Assembly: GCA_021521415.1 (NCBI GenBank)
Contig: JAIQDT010000301.1
Span: 1,488,001 to 1,552,000, forward strand
Source of the DNA: Bidens hawaiensis
Taxonomy: Eukaryota; Streptophyta; Magnoliopsida; Asterales; Asteraceae
Reading direction: 5' to 3'
Length of the DNA stretch: 64,000 nucleotides
Made by a program: the position numbers and the translations under genes. This document shows positions 1-9,202 of the stretch, one piece after another (within the stretch, counting starts at the first letter, position 1; every line of letters starts with the position of its first letter). The notes beneath the pieces were generated by a model. It ran no database searches and was not told the DNA's origin. It saw only the letters and a list, made by a program, of their open reading frames with translations.

Positions 1-261
1 TCAACAAGCCCTGTCTGTTTTGAATTTGATTGGTCGATGGTTGGTAATGGTAATCCCTTCAAATAAAAGTTCTAAAAGTTTAATATAATGGACGGAAAAG
101 AAAAAAAGATGCTGGTGAAGCGAATGTGCTCGTTATCTGATGGATTATTTGGGGAGCAGATAACGAGTGTACCTTTTTGTCCTAAAATGATTTCAAAGAT
201 ACCATTTTTAATTCCATTATTTCATTGTCTATTTTATGGTTTTCTTGTAAATTTAAATCTT

Positions 262-1138
262 GGTTATTCGACTCAAATACTCTTAACTTTTACTTGTTGG
301 CCGAAATCACTCCCAACTAACGAAATGTTTACAATCACTTACAACTTTCACCATGTTTTCTTATGGCACTCCCAAGTAGGGGTGTACACGGGTCGGTTTG
401 GGGCGGTTTTGGGACAAACTCGTAACCATAAATGATATGTCGGTTAATTGATAGCCATAACCATCACCAAACTATTCTGGCAATTTTGGTTAATCGGTTT
501 TGAATGATATAACGAGTCGGTTATAGGTCGGTTAATCATAACCAAAACAATGTAATTGAACTATAATCAAACAAAATATATCATCCATATATCAAAAAAG
601 ACGAAATGATATAATCCAATAAAATATATAATCCATAATATTAATACCTAATATTAAAAAAATGGCATCATATAATCTAACAATGAATTTCAAGTTAATT
701 CGATAAAAAACATTGACCCGAAAACATCAAAATGGTATAATCCGACAAGTTTGGTGAAAGTTAATCCCAAACATATTCTTTGTTAAATAAATGGGTCGGT
801 TCGGTTATTGGGGATTTGAAATTACCTTTAACCAAAACCGACCCGCATAGGCGGTTTTCAAAACTTCATTAAAACCGACCCACCGGTTATGTCGGTTATC
901 AAAATCGGTTCGGTTATAGCGGTTATGGTTCGGTTAATGGTTATGACAGTTAAGTTGTTCACCCCTACTCCCAAGTTAACGTGAAACTTAGTTTTTTTGT
1001 GAAAATTTTTAAACGGCTTGGAAGTGCCAAAAAAGAATAATATGAAAGTTAGGAGTGATGGTAAACATTTCTGCAGTTAATAGTGTTCCGACCAACAAAT
1101 GAAATTTAAGAGTTTAAGAGTATTTAAATCCAATAACC
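262..1138. mobile_element. Hairpin (foldback-type) MITE, interrupted by a hAT MITE
   Basis: The left arm (about 262-376) and right arm (about 976-1138) are imperfect reverse complements over more than 100 bp. The left arm runs from GGTTATTCGACTC to GGCACTCCCAAG, and the right arm read in reverse runs from GGTTATTGGATTT to GGCACTTCCAAG. No coding capacity is visible. The arms are separated by the 591-bp hAT element at 377-967, so the hairpin was here first. The exact ends and target duplication of the outer element are not clear. A short open frame at 88-435 crosses arm and hAT sequence and is not a gene. Confidence 0.7.
377..967. mobile_element. hAT-type MITE with perfect 8-bp target duplication
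   Basis: The element begins TAGGGGTGTACA and ends with the near-perfect inverted copy TGTTCACCCCTA. It is flanked by CTCCCAAG at 369-376 and 968-975, an exact 8-bp direct repeat, as expected for hAT insertion. The inside is AT-rich, with repeated CGGTTA-like motifs and no open frame of note, so it is non-autonomous. A related copy lies at 36435-36949. Confidence 0.9.
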
Positions 1139-1672
1139 TTTTAAACTTGTTGGTGGTTGCAGGATTTGATGTTGGTGGTCCCATGTCATGGTGGTTGACT
1201 GGTCGCAGATGATACAGGTGCCCTTTAGAAGATTTTGAGGGAAAGGTGGGTTTCGATTTGATTTAATAATATCAATATTCATAAAAAGTTAAAATACAAA
1301 TGACAACAAAAATGAGAAGGGTGAGAAGGAATACAGTCCATTGATCTTATATCTGAATGACTGAGATTAATTTAATAAATAAAAATTGATGGAAAGGGCA
1401 TGAAGGTAATAACACACATTTGTTGATTTTCTCTCACCGCATGCAATTCACATGCCAATTCCCCAATCATTTTAAAATGTCCATAACTTTTTCATACGAT
1501 ACTATTTTTTTATAAAAATTCACCATAATAATAAGCGTTTTTTATCTTTACTATGAGTATCATATTATTATATAAAAATAAAAAAAAGTTAATGGGTTTT
1601 TTAATTGTGTTTTTTTGTTGTTCATTGTGTCATTGTGTAATATGTTGTTTCCATTATGTCTTACGTTTTAGG

Positions 1673-1800
1673 CTATTGTGTTATACGTATTCATCATTGT
1701 GTCTTACGTTTTAGGCCATTGTGTTATACGTATTCACCATTGTGTCTTACGTTTTAGGTCATTGTGTTATACGTATTCACCTTATGTTTTACGTTTCAAG
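1673..1800 (+). repeat. Three tandem copies of a 43-44 bp unit
   Basis: The unit contains ATTGTGTTATACGTATTCA followed by CATTGTGTCTTACGTTTTAGG and recurs three times with few changes. It belongs to element A. The reverse complement of the same unit flanks the Copia insertion at 12527-12580 and 25030-25150. Confidence 0.85.
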
Positions 1801-1924
1801 TTAATGTGTAACATGTATTAATCATTGTGTTTTATGTATTAGATAATTTGTTGTTATTTTATCATTATTTTTACATATTATTATTACACAATGGTGTTAT
1901 TAGTATTTAAAAAAAATAATGATG

Positions 1925-2636
1925 AGTTGAAAGACACAATGACGAAAAAACACAATGACGAAAAAAGACACAATAACAGCAAAAAGACACAATGGTGTGC
2001 GAAAAGACACAATGGTGTGCGAAAAAAGACACAATTGTGTGCAAAAAGACACATTGGAGAAAAAAGACAATGATGTGCAAAAAAAGACACAACGGTGTGC
2101 GAAAAGACACAATGGCGTGCAAAAAGACACAATGATAAGCAAAAAGACACAATAGTGTGCGTAAAAACACGATGACGAAAAAAGACACAATGACGAAAAA
2201 AGACACAATGATAAACGAAAAGACACAATGGTGTGTGAAAAGACATACTTACGAAAAAAGACACAATTGTAAGCGAAAAGACACAATGGTGTGCGAAAAG
2301 ACACAATGACGAAAAAAACACAATGATAAGCGAAAAGACACAATGGTGTGCGAAAAGACACAATTATAAGCGAAAAGACACAATGGTGTGCAAAAAGACA
2401 CAATGACGAAAAAAGACACAATGATAAGCGAAAAGACACAATTGTGTGCGAAAAGACACAATGACGAAAAAAGACATAATGATAAGCAAAAAGACAATGG
2501 TGTGCGAAAAGACACAATGACGAAAAAAGACACAATGATAAGCGAAAAGACACAATGGTGTACGAAAAAAAACACAATGACGAAAAAAGACACAATGATA
2601 AGCGAAAAGAAACAATGGTGCGCGAAAAGACACAAT
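1925..2636 (+). repeat. Minisatellite of GACACAATG units (19-20 bp period, about 58 bp higher-order period)
   Basis: Three unit variants, all starting GACACAATG and ending in CGAAAA or close to it, follow one another: one with ACGAAAAAA, one with ATAAGCGAAAA and one with GTGTGCGAAAA. Three of them make a recurring block of about 58 bp. The array is open in several frames on both strands only because the units rarely contain stops. I do not read it as coding. Confidence 0.9.
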
Positions 2637-3014
2637 TACGTGATTTTTGTTTTAAATTTTATATAACAAAAATCATACTCATATTAAAGATAAAAAACGC
2701 TTGTTATTATGATGAATTTTAAAAAAAAAAAATATTATATGAAAAAGTTATAAACGTTCTAAAATGATGGGGGTATTAACATGTGCCTTGCATGTGGAGA
2801 GAGGAAATGTGTACAATTACTTTTATACCCTTTTTTCTTTTTCTTTGGTCTCTACTTGACACATGTCAATTATTTATGGCTTCTCGCACTTCTCATTTTT
2901 ATTACCATTTGTAGAATAACTTGACCCATAATAATAATAGTAGTAATAATAGTAAGGCTGAATGTAGTGGGCGGTAATATGGGTCGAAAAGAGGCGATAA
3001 TTTGGTGGAACACC

Positions 3015-3026
3015 GCCCCCCCCCCC
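3015..3026 (+). repeat. Poly(C) tract
   Basis: A run of about 11 C lies inside the left terminal region of the Harbinger-type element. A 17-C run sits in the equivalent zone of the MITE at 51482-51757. Confidence 0.8.
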
Positions 3027-3194
3027 TGACGATAATTGGGCGAAAAGGGGCGGGGGCGGGATAATATTGTCGCCCGTTGAAGAAGATAAATAATAATATT
3101 TTAATAAAATGACCGTTGTCAAACGTTCAACTTTAAAAAAAATTAAACTATATATATATATATATATAGGGGATGGATTTTGTGAGAAGTGATA

Positions 3195-3521
3195 TTACAG
3201 CGAGAAGTGAATGTGTAACTCCATTAATGCCTAATGTTTCACTCCCTTGCTTATGATGTTACCTACATATATGTAGGTTGGTTGTATTTATGTGTTAATA
3301 CACATTCAAACCTACCTATACACATAGAAATGTACCGAGCCACATTGAAACCTACGTACCTACACACATACAAACATACATACACTTATACAAACATACG
3401 TACCTACACACGTACATACACACGTACATACGCACCTACACAACACACCTACACATAAGAAATGAAGTGAAAATAGGGATTAACGGAGTTACACATTCAC
3501 TTCTCGCACTTCTCGCTGTAA
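3195..3521. mobile_element. Small MITE with TTACAGCGAGAAGTG termini
   Basis: The left end TTACAGCGAGAAGTGAATG and the right end (in reverse TTACAGCGAGAAGTGCGAG) are inverted, and both continue into AATGTGTAACTCC. The interior is a degenerate microsatellite of CATACGTACCTACACACGTA units. A partial second copy (about 4332-4462) arose with the tandem duplication of the neighbouring pseudogene. The GAGAAGTGCGAGAAG core is shared with the ends of the minisatellite element, which hints at a common terminus type. Confidence 0.7.
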
Positions 3522-3624
3522 AAAAGCTTCTGAAATGATCCAATACATATATATATATAAACATACACCCTTCTTATCCATTTTATACACAAATCATACC
3601 CAATTTCTTACAAAAATAAACAAA

Positions 3625-4331
3625 ATGAATCCTAGAAACAACCCGAACCAACCGAACTACCAACTCCCTGGTTTCGGTCAAGCGTATGGTTCGCAATCGA
3701 GCCAACCGAACCAACCGAACTACCAATTCCCTGGTTTTGGTCAAACGTATGGTTCGCAATTGAGCCAACCGAACTTACAATGGAGCCAGCCGAGCCAACT
3801 TAACTTACAATGGAACCAACCTAACCAACCGAGCTATCCGTATTTGAATTTGTAGCTAATTTTCAAGCCACCGAGTTGTCTTGGAAGAAAGTATTTGAAT
3901 ATTGGCTTGCGATAATCGGTAAACCCAAAGACTACCGAATAAAAGAAGCGGTTCAAGCCCACTGGAAGGGGATTAACGCCGATTGTCAAAAATTTGCCGG
4001 GATTATTAACCGGTTGATGGGGTCCGGCTGGCGTAGCGGGCATAACGACGTCGACATTATAAGTCAAGCCTTGAGCGACTTTCGAGCTCAGGGTCACACT
4101 GTTGAGCGGACCCGGGAAACCGTTCAAGTATTTGAGTTATTGGGAAAAGCTACGTGGTTGCTCGAAATGGAAGGGGGTACCAACCGTTCCGGCCGCCCGA
4201 CGAGCCGGCTCATCCCGGCCTTCAAAAAGGTCGAAGACATCGTCGTCGACAAATCCGAGCACACCAAACACACCCTCCTATGCTCGTAGCTTCTTCCTGG
4301 ACGACACGGTCAATTTAGCCAACGATGTTGA
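3625..4331 (+). pseudogene. Myb/NAM-associated ORF1-like pseudogene, copy 1 (internally deleted)
   Basis: The frame starts MNPRNNPNQPNYQLPGFGQ, a proline/glutamine/asparagine-rich leader typical of plant Harbinger-associated ORF1 proteins (often annotated as glutathione S-transferase T3-like or NAM-associated). At about 3842 the sequence jumps straight to the material that follows the intron in copy 2, so the whole Myb/SANT segment and the intron are missing (about 350 bp). The downstream part (LSWKKVFEYWLAIIG onward) reads in another frame. One extra base near 4110 relative to copy 2 shifts it again. The copy ends abruptly at GATGTTGATATA, where the duplicated MITE sequence begins. It cannot encode a full protein. 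Confidence 0.75.
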
Positions 4332-4575
4332 TATATACAAACATACGTACCTACACACGTACGTACACACCTACACACGTACATACGCACCTACACATAA
4401 GAAATGGAGTGAAAATAGAGATTAATGGAGTTACGCATTCACTTCTCGCACTTCTCGCTGTAAAAAAGCTTCTGAAATGATCCAATACCTATATATATAT
4501 ATATATATAAGCATACACCCTTCTTATCCATTTTATACACAAATCATACCCAGTTTCTTACAAAAAATAAACAAA

Positions 4576-5972
4576 ATGAATCCTAGAAACAACCCGAACT
4601 AACCGAACTACCAACTCCCTGGTATCGGTCAAGCGTATGGTTCGCAATCGAGCCAACCGAACCAACCGAACTACTAATTCCCTGGTTTTGGTCAAACGTA
4701 TGGTTCGCAATCGAGCCAACCGAACGAACCGAACTTACAATGGAGCCAACCGAGCCAACCGAACTTACAATGGAACCAACCGAACCAACCGAGCTATCCG
4801 TATCAATTTTCTGACCCGAACCTAAACATGTACGCCAACTATCTCAGCCCGCAAAACACAATGCCGGCGTTCGGGTCTACAACACCGGAGTCGGAGCCGG
4901 TGACGGTGCCAGAGACGCAAACGTCACGGGCCTCCGGTTCAAGCAAAAAGGCGACCCGTAAACACAAAAAGAAACAACCGGGGGAGCCGATGGCGCAACG
5001 TGATCCGTACAAGCATTGGAGCGAGGAGGAGGAGGTGGCTCTCGCAAGGGCTTGGATCGTCATTTCGGAGGATCCCGACGTCGGTAAGTTTTTTAATATT
5101 AAGTATTTATTAAAAATGTATTTAGTGTTTATTAAAATGTATACTAATTTTGATAAATAATTTTAATTTGTAGCTAATTTTCAAGCCACCGGGGTGTTTT
5201 GGAAGAAAGTATTTGAAGCTTGGCTCGCGATAACCCGTAAACCCAAAGACTACCGGGGAAAAGAAGCGGTTCAAGCCCACTGGAAGGGGCTTAACGCCTA
5301 TCGTCAAAATTTACCGGAATAATTAACCGGTTGCAGGGGTCCGGCTGGCGTAGCGGGCATAACGACGTCGACATTATAAGTCAAGCCTTGAGCGACTTTC
5401 GAGCTCAGGGTCACACTAATGAGCGGCCCGGGAAACCGTTCAAGTATTTGAGTTGTTGGGAAAAGCTACGTGGTTGCTCGAAATGGAATGGGGTACCAAC
5501 CGTTCCGGCCGCCCGACGAGTCGGCTCATCCCGGCCTTCGAAAAGGTCGAAGACATCGTCGTCGACAAATCCGAGCACACCAAACACACCCTCTGATGCT
5601 CGTGGCTTCTTCCTAGACGACACGGTCAATTTAGCCGACGATGTTGATATATCCGACGACGAAGAGGTAGAGGAGTTGCCTCGACCACGCGGGAGATCGA
5701 GAAAAAATAAGGGGGATGGTTCGTCATCAACACGATTCAATACGGAGCCCGTTGAAATAAACGAGTTGGTCGGTCGTTTGGAAACAAATGCCACCGTAAT
5801 AGGAGCCGACCTTCGATCATCCAACAAACAACAAGAAAAGCTGAACCAGACGTTGGAATTAAAACAAATAAAAGACGACTACGAATCCCTCAAAGCGGAG
5901 GGGTTTCACGATGAAGCCAAATTATTGTTTCAACGACGACGTGAAAAAATGCGCGAATATTACGGATATTAG
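4576..5972 (+). pseudogene. Myb/NAM-associated ORF1-like pseudogene, copy 2
   Basis: This copy keeps the full layout: leader, Myb/SANT-like segment (HWSEEEEVALARAWIVISED near 5014-5073), intron 5084-5173 (GT...TAG), then an exon to 5972. That exon has a lysine/serine-rich linker and a C-terminal helix ending FQRRREKMREYYGY, as in NAM-associated C-terminal domains. Breaks: TAA after eight codons, a second TAA near 4674, and loss of one A near 5312 relative to copy 1, which shifts the frame. The longest intact piece is 5331-5972. Family knowledge says such proteins are SANT/trihelix-like DNA-binding partners of Harbinger transposase. Function here is inferred only from similarity remembered, not searched. 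Confidence 0.75.
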
Positions 5973-6276
5973 TTTCTTTTTATTAGTTATGTTTTTATTT
6001 TAATTTTTTTCTTTAGTTATGTTATTTTATATTTTTAGTTATGTTTTTTTTTTTATTTCTTTTTAATTTTAATGCATTTTTATTTAATTATTTAAATAAA
6101 TTGGTTTTTATTTAATTAGTTTAATTATAAAAAAGAAAATAATAAAAAAAGACACTGTGGGCCCAACTTGTAGCCTCCTACACCATTACATTCAAAAACA
6201 AATTTTCACTCTATGCTGACTGGGCGCCACGTGTCACAATTCGCCCCCAATTTTAGCCCCTCTACTACACATAGCC

Positions 6277-6712
6277 TAATAGACCAAGAAATAAAGGAAA
6301 TAAATATATCATGATAAAAAGTTTGGATATGCTATCAAACTCGTGAGGGCCATTTTCCCGTGAGAGAAATAAATGGAAAATTAAGTGGCACTAGGCTATA
6401 CTACTCATGATTCATTACGTGGTCATCTATCTTTTAATTTATCAAATTGTAAAAAAAATAACTGATTTTCTAAATTTAAATGACTTCATTTATCACCTAA
6501 AATAATAATAACAAATAACAACACTTGTATTGTAAAGAATAGTTTATACAGTAAAAACAATTTAAAACTAACGGACATTTGAGCTAACAATGTATTAAGG
6601 AGTTGTATAAGACTTTGTTCGTCTGTGAGGTACTAGATTTGAAGTCTCATGATAGTAAAAAATTATATAATTTAAGAATAAGGTTAAAGTGTGTAAATAG
6701 TAGTTTAAAAAA
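6277..6712. other. Intergenic, no feature recognised
   Basis: AT-rich sequence between two transposons. I see no open frame, RNA gene or clear repeat. Confidence 0.6.
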
Positions 6713-7612
6713 CGCTTATTGGTTTATAATACTGTTAACTTTCTCTCGTTGGTGGATACACTCTCAACTTTCACTTTGTCTCCCATTACTCCCAACTTTC
6801 AACCTATTTATTTTTATCACTCCCCCATTAAGTTAAGGCTAACGCCGTTAACTGTGACGCTGACGTGGTTTTGTTTATTATATTTTGTTATTTTACTCAG
6901 CTGATGTGTCCACTTACGTGGCGTGCCATCATGAAAATTGTTTTTTTTAGCAAACATCAATTAAAACACAACACTTATTTGTAATGGAATCATATTTAGA
7001 TCTAAGAAACGGAACGATAATTCAAATCCTAGGTCATGCGGCGGTGATGATAAAGTGACGTCAGCAACGTCCGGTGGCGGTTACTGGAAGAAACAGGCGA
7101 TACGGGTTTGTAGCGGCGGTGATGATAGAGTGACGTCAGCAATGTCCGGTGGCGGTTACCGGAAGAAACATGCGGTACCAATTTGTAGCGGCGGTGATGA
7201 TAGAGTGACGTCAGCAATGTCCGGTGGCGGTTACCGGAAGAAACAACAGTATTACTGTTCTGACCAAGCCATGTCACCAGTGAGAATATCCGATTGTGAC
7301 GGTGTAGAAGATGAATTATACGAGTTGCGAAGACCAAACCAAAACACAACACTTATTATATTTTACTCAGTTGTGTTGTGTCTTAATTGATGTTTGTAAA
7401 ATAAAAAAAATAAAAACAATTTCCATGTTAGCACGCCACGTAAACGAACACATCAGCTGAGTAAAATAACAAAATATTATAAATAAAGCCACGTCTCAGT
7501 TAACAGCGTTAGCCTTGACTTAACGGGGGAGTGATAAAAACAAATAGGTTGAAAGTTGCGAGTAGTGGGAGACAAAGTGAAAGTTGAGAGTATTATAAAC
7601 CAATAGGTCTTT
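6713..7612. mobile_element. Long-TIR element with a captured-looking GC-rich core (Pack-MULE-like candidate)
   Basis: About 250 bp at each end are inverted copies. The left end reads TTGGTTTATAATACT, then CACTCCCCCATTAAGTTAAGG, then a TTTACTCAGCTGATGTGT block. The right end carries the reverse order: AACACATCAGCTGAGTAAA, CTTGACTTAACGGGGGAGTG, GAGTATTATAAACCAA. The core (about 7035-7340) is far more GC-rich and holds three tandem units. I found no transposase and no convincing target duplication. Mutator-like (Pack-MULE) is the best guess from the long TIRs and the foreign-looking core. Confidence 0.65.
7035..7250 (+). repeat. Three tandem copies of a 74-75 bp GC-rich unit with an open frame
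   Basis: Each unit runs GGCGGTGATGATAGAGTGACG, then TCAGCAATGTCCGGTGGCGG, then TTACCGGAAGAAACA. An open frame (7055-7390) crosses all three units and then reads MSPVRISDCDGVEDELYELR before leaving the core. Because a 75-bp unit keeps frame, it could encode repeated SGGGYRKK peptides. It may be a fragment of a host gene. I do not recognise that gene and do not call it coding. Confidence 0.7.
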
Positions 7613-8325
7613 AACAAAAACCTTTAAAATCAGGTAAGTTATACTATTATGTTAGGACTGGCAAACGGGTCAGGTCGCCAGGGTTCCGATCAAGGGTCAG
7701 AGTAAGTTTGGGTCAGGAACGGGTTTGGGTTGAAACGAGTCGATAGAAAAAAGGTTATTTTGGCTCGGGCTGGCAAGGGTTCGGGCGAAAAGGTGTCGAG
7801 TCAGAACGTGTTTCGTGTCAAAACGAATTGATTTAAAAATGTTTTTTTTTAATTCCTTTACATTTAAGCTTTGCTATGCTTTTCAGCACTACGTGTTTTG
7901 GCATCAATTAATCTTGCTCAAATGGCGGTTATGCCCACTCAAATGCTGGTTGTGCGTAACCTGGCCCCGTATGCGCATAACCCAGAGCTCCGCACAAGCA
8001 GCAGGGGTTGGATACGCGCATCCCAGTGTCGTTTACACGTGTTTTGTGCCGGTTACACCTTTTAAAACATCGGTTATACGTGTGAAGTTGGTTTGCGTGT
8101 TTAATGGTAGTTACGCGAGCGACATTTAACGCGTGCTAAAATGCCGGTTCTGTGCATTTTGGTGTTGGTTCTCGGAAACGTGAGTCTGAAAAATTGCGGC
8201 GCACGTAACCTAGCCATGGTATGGCTTAACTCAACGCTTGGCTTCACACAAGTATCTAGCAGGTTATGTGCGGTGTCATTCACATGTGTTTAGTGTCGGT
8301 ATGATAAACATCCACTGGTAACAAC
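7613..8325. other. Unclassified repeat-like DNA
   Basis: The segment contains GGACTGGCAAACGGGTCAGG and several GGGTC/GGGTTTGGG motifs (about 7650-7760). A more GC-balanced stretch (about 7900-8300) follows, with short open frames but no recognisable protein. It is probably degraded transposon sequence. Confidence 0.4.
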
Positions 8326-9202
8326 TAGGGTTGTCGCTTTTACCTGAAACTCAACCAGAGAAAAGGCTAACCCGAACCGAAGTAATTCGGATTGGTTCTT
8401 AGATCAGAATTCTAGGTTTTCGGGTCAACCTGTAAAACCCGAATAAACTTATAGTTTAAAATCGTATATATTTTTATGTTTATAGGCTAAATATTAGCCG
8501 CTGACGCTATCAGAATATAGTCTAAATAGACTGTTTCCATTTCACCTATTATGAGCGATTGCTTATTGTTAATTGATGTTTCAGTTTATGACTAAAAGCA
8601 ACTATAATCCAACATCCTAATCACGGCTTACTGAAGACGATTATGTCAGTCTTGTTTATTAGATCCTCCGTAGTGGGGGCCTTCCCACATAACGCAAGAT
8701 GGGGGATGAGAGGAGGAATTTGATTGGCTTGCTTGATTTTTTTCCTTTTTAATATAAAAAATAAAAAAAAATATTAATGAGAAAATGATTTGAATTGGCT
8801 CAATCCACTACACCAATTTTAGCCGAAAAACCCCTTTGCTGACGTGGCATTACATGTCGCACAACGCCCATAAAGGAGCTTCATCCACTACACATGGTTT
8901 TATAGTTGAACTTTGTTAAATTTTACTCTTTTTAGGATGTTTTATCGGTTTATTTTTGTTTTGTTATTGGAATATTTACAATAAGAGTAAAGAAGAATAT
9001 GTTATATTTAAATTTAACAATGTCGTTTTTTATAGGATACTTGAAGCCCGATTAACCCAACCCGAAAAAACCCGAACCTGAATTACCTAAACCCGAAGAA
9101 ACCGTGAGAGATTTGAGTTGGGTTTTGGGTCTGGATTAAAAACTTTGAAACCCGAAAAACTTGAACCCCAAACCTGAAAAACGAGCCCGAAGAACATCCC
9201 TA
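8326..9202. mobile_element. hAT-like non-autonomous element
   Basis: It starts TAGGGTTGTCG and ends ACATCCCTA, the inverse of a hAT-type TAGGG terminus. Inner sequence on both sides is rich in AACCCGAA motifs. Flanking octamers (GTAACAAC and ATATCAAC) match at only some positions, so the target duplication is weak. A Harbinger-like MITE appears to be nested at 8662-8899. Confidence 0.5.
8662..8899. mobile_element. Harbinger/Tourist-like MITE (nested)
   Basis: The ends resemble each other in inverse orientation (GATCCTCCGTAGTGG and, reversed, AACCATGTGTAGTGG) and lie between TTA trinucleotides. The GTGTAGTGG core is shared with the Harbinger-type elements at 2956-6276 and 51482-51757. The inside is non-coding. 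Confidence 0.5.

Larger units (their letters stand above)
1284..2927 (+). mobile_element. Long-inverted-repeat (foldback/Mutator-like) element A with internal minisatellite
   Basis: The outer termini are inverted copies. The left end reads AAGTTAAAATAC then AAAAATGAGAAGGGTGAGAAG, and the right end in reverse reads AAGTTATTCTAC then AAAAATGAGAAGTGCGAGAAG. The inverted similarity continues inwards for roughly 350 bp on each side (left about 1290-1640, right about 2640-2920). Between the arms lie a 43-44 bp triple repeat (1673-1800) and a 19-20 bp minisatellite (1925-2636). There is no transposase frame, and all open frames are repeat artefacts. An inverse-orientation copy occupies 11741-12584 plus 25030-25522. 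Family assignment is inference; no clean target duplication was found. Confidence 0.75.
2956..6276 (+). mobile_element. PIF/Harbinger-type element carrying ORF1-like pseudogenes, no transposase
   Basis: The left end GGCTGAATGTAGTGGGCGG and the right end (in reverse GGCTATGTGTAGTAGAGGGGC) are inverted. TAA flanks both ends (2953-2955 and 6277-6279), matching the 3-bp TWA target preference of PIF/Harbinger. The interior holds two head-to-tail copies of a Myb/NAM-associated-type gene, the class of protein that accompanies Harbinger transposase as ORF1. No DDE transposase frame is seen, so the element would depend on a helper. Its right terminal 120 bp closely resemble the left end of the MITE at 51482-51757. 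Confidence 0.8.

Noticed and set aside
1925..2636. CRISPR-like array
   Set aside because: There are no unique spacers; units are contiguous variants of one repeat in a plant genome.
1884..2666. Long open frames on both strands (proteins rich in CLFAHHCVF or KRHNDEK)
   Set aside because: They are translations of a 19-20 bp minisatellite; openness in several frames follows from the repeat unit.
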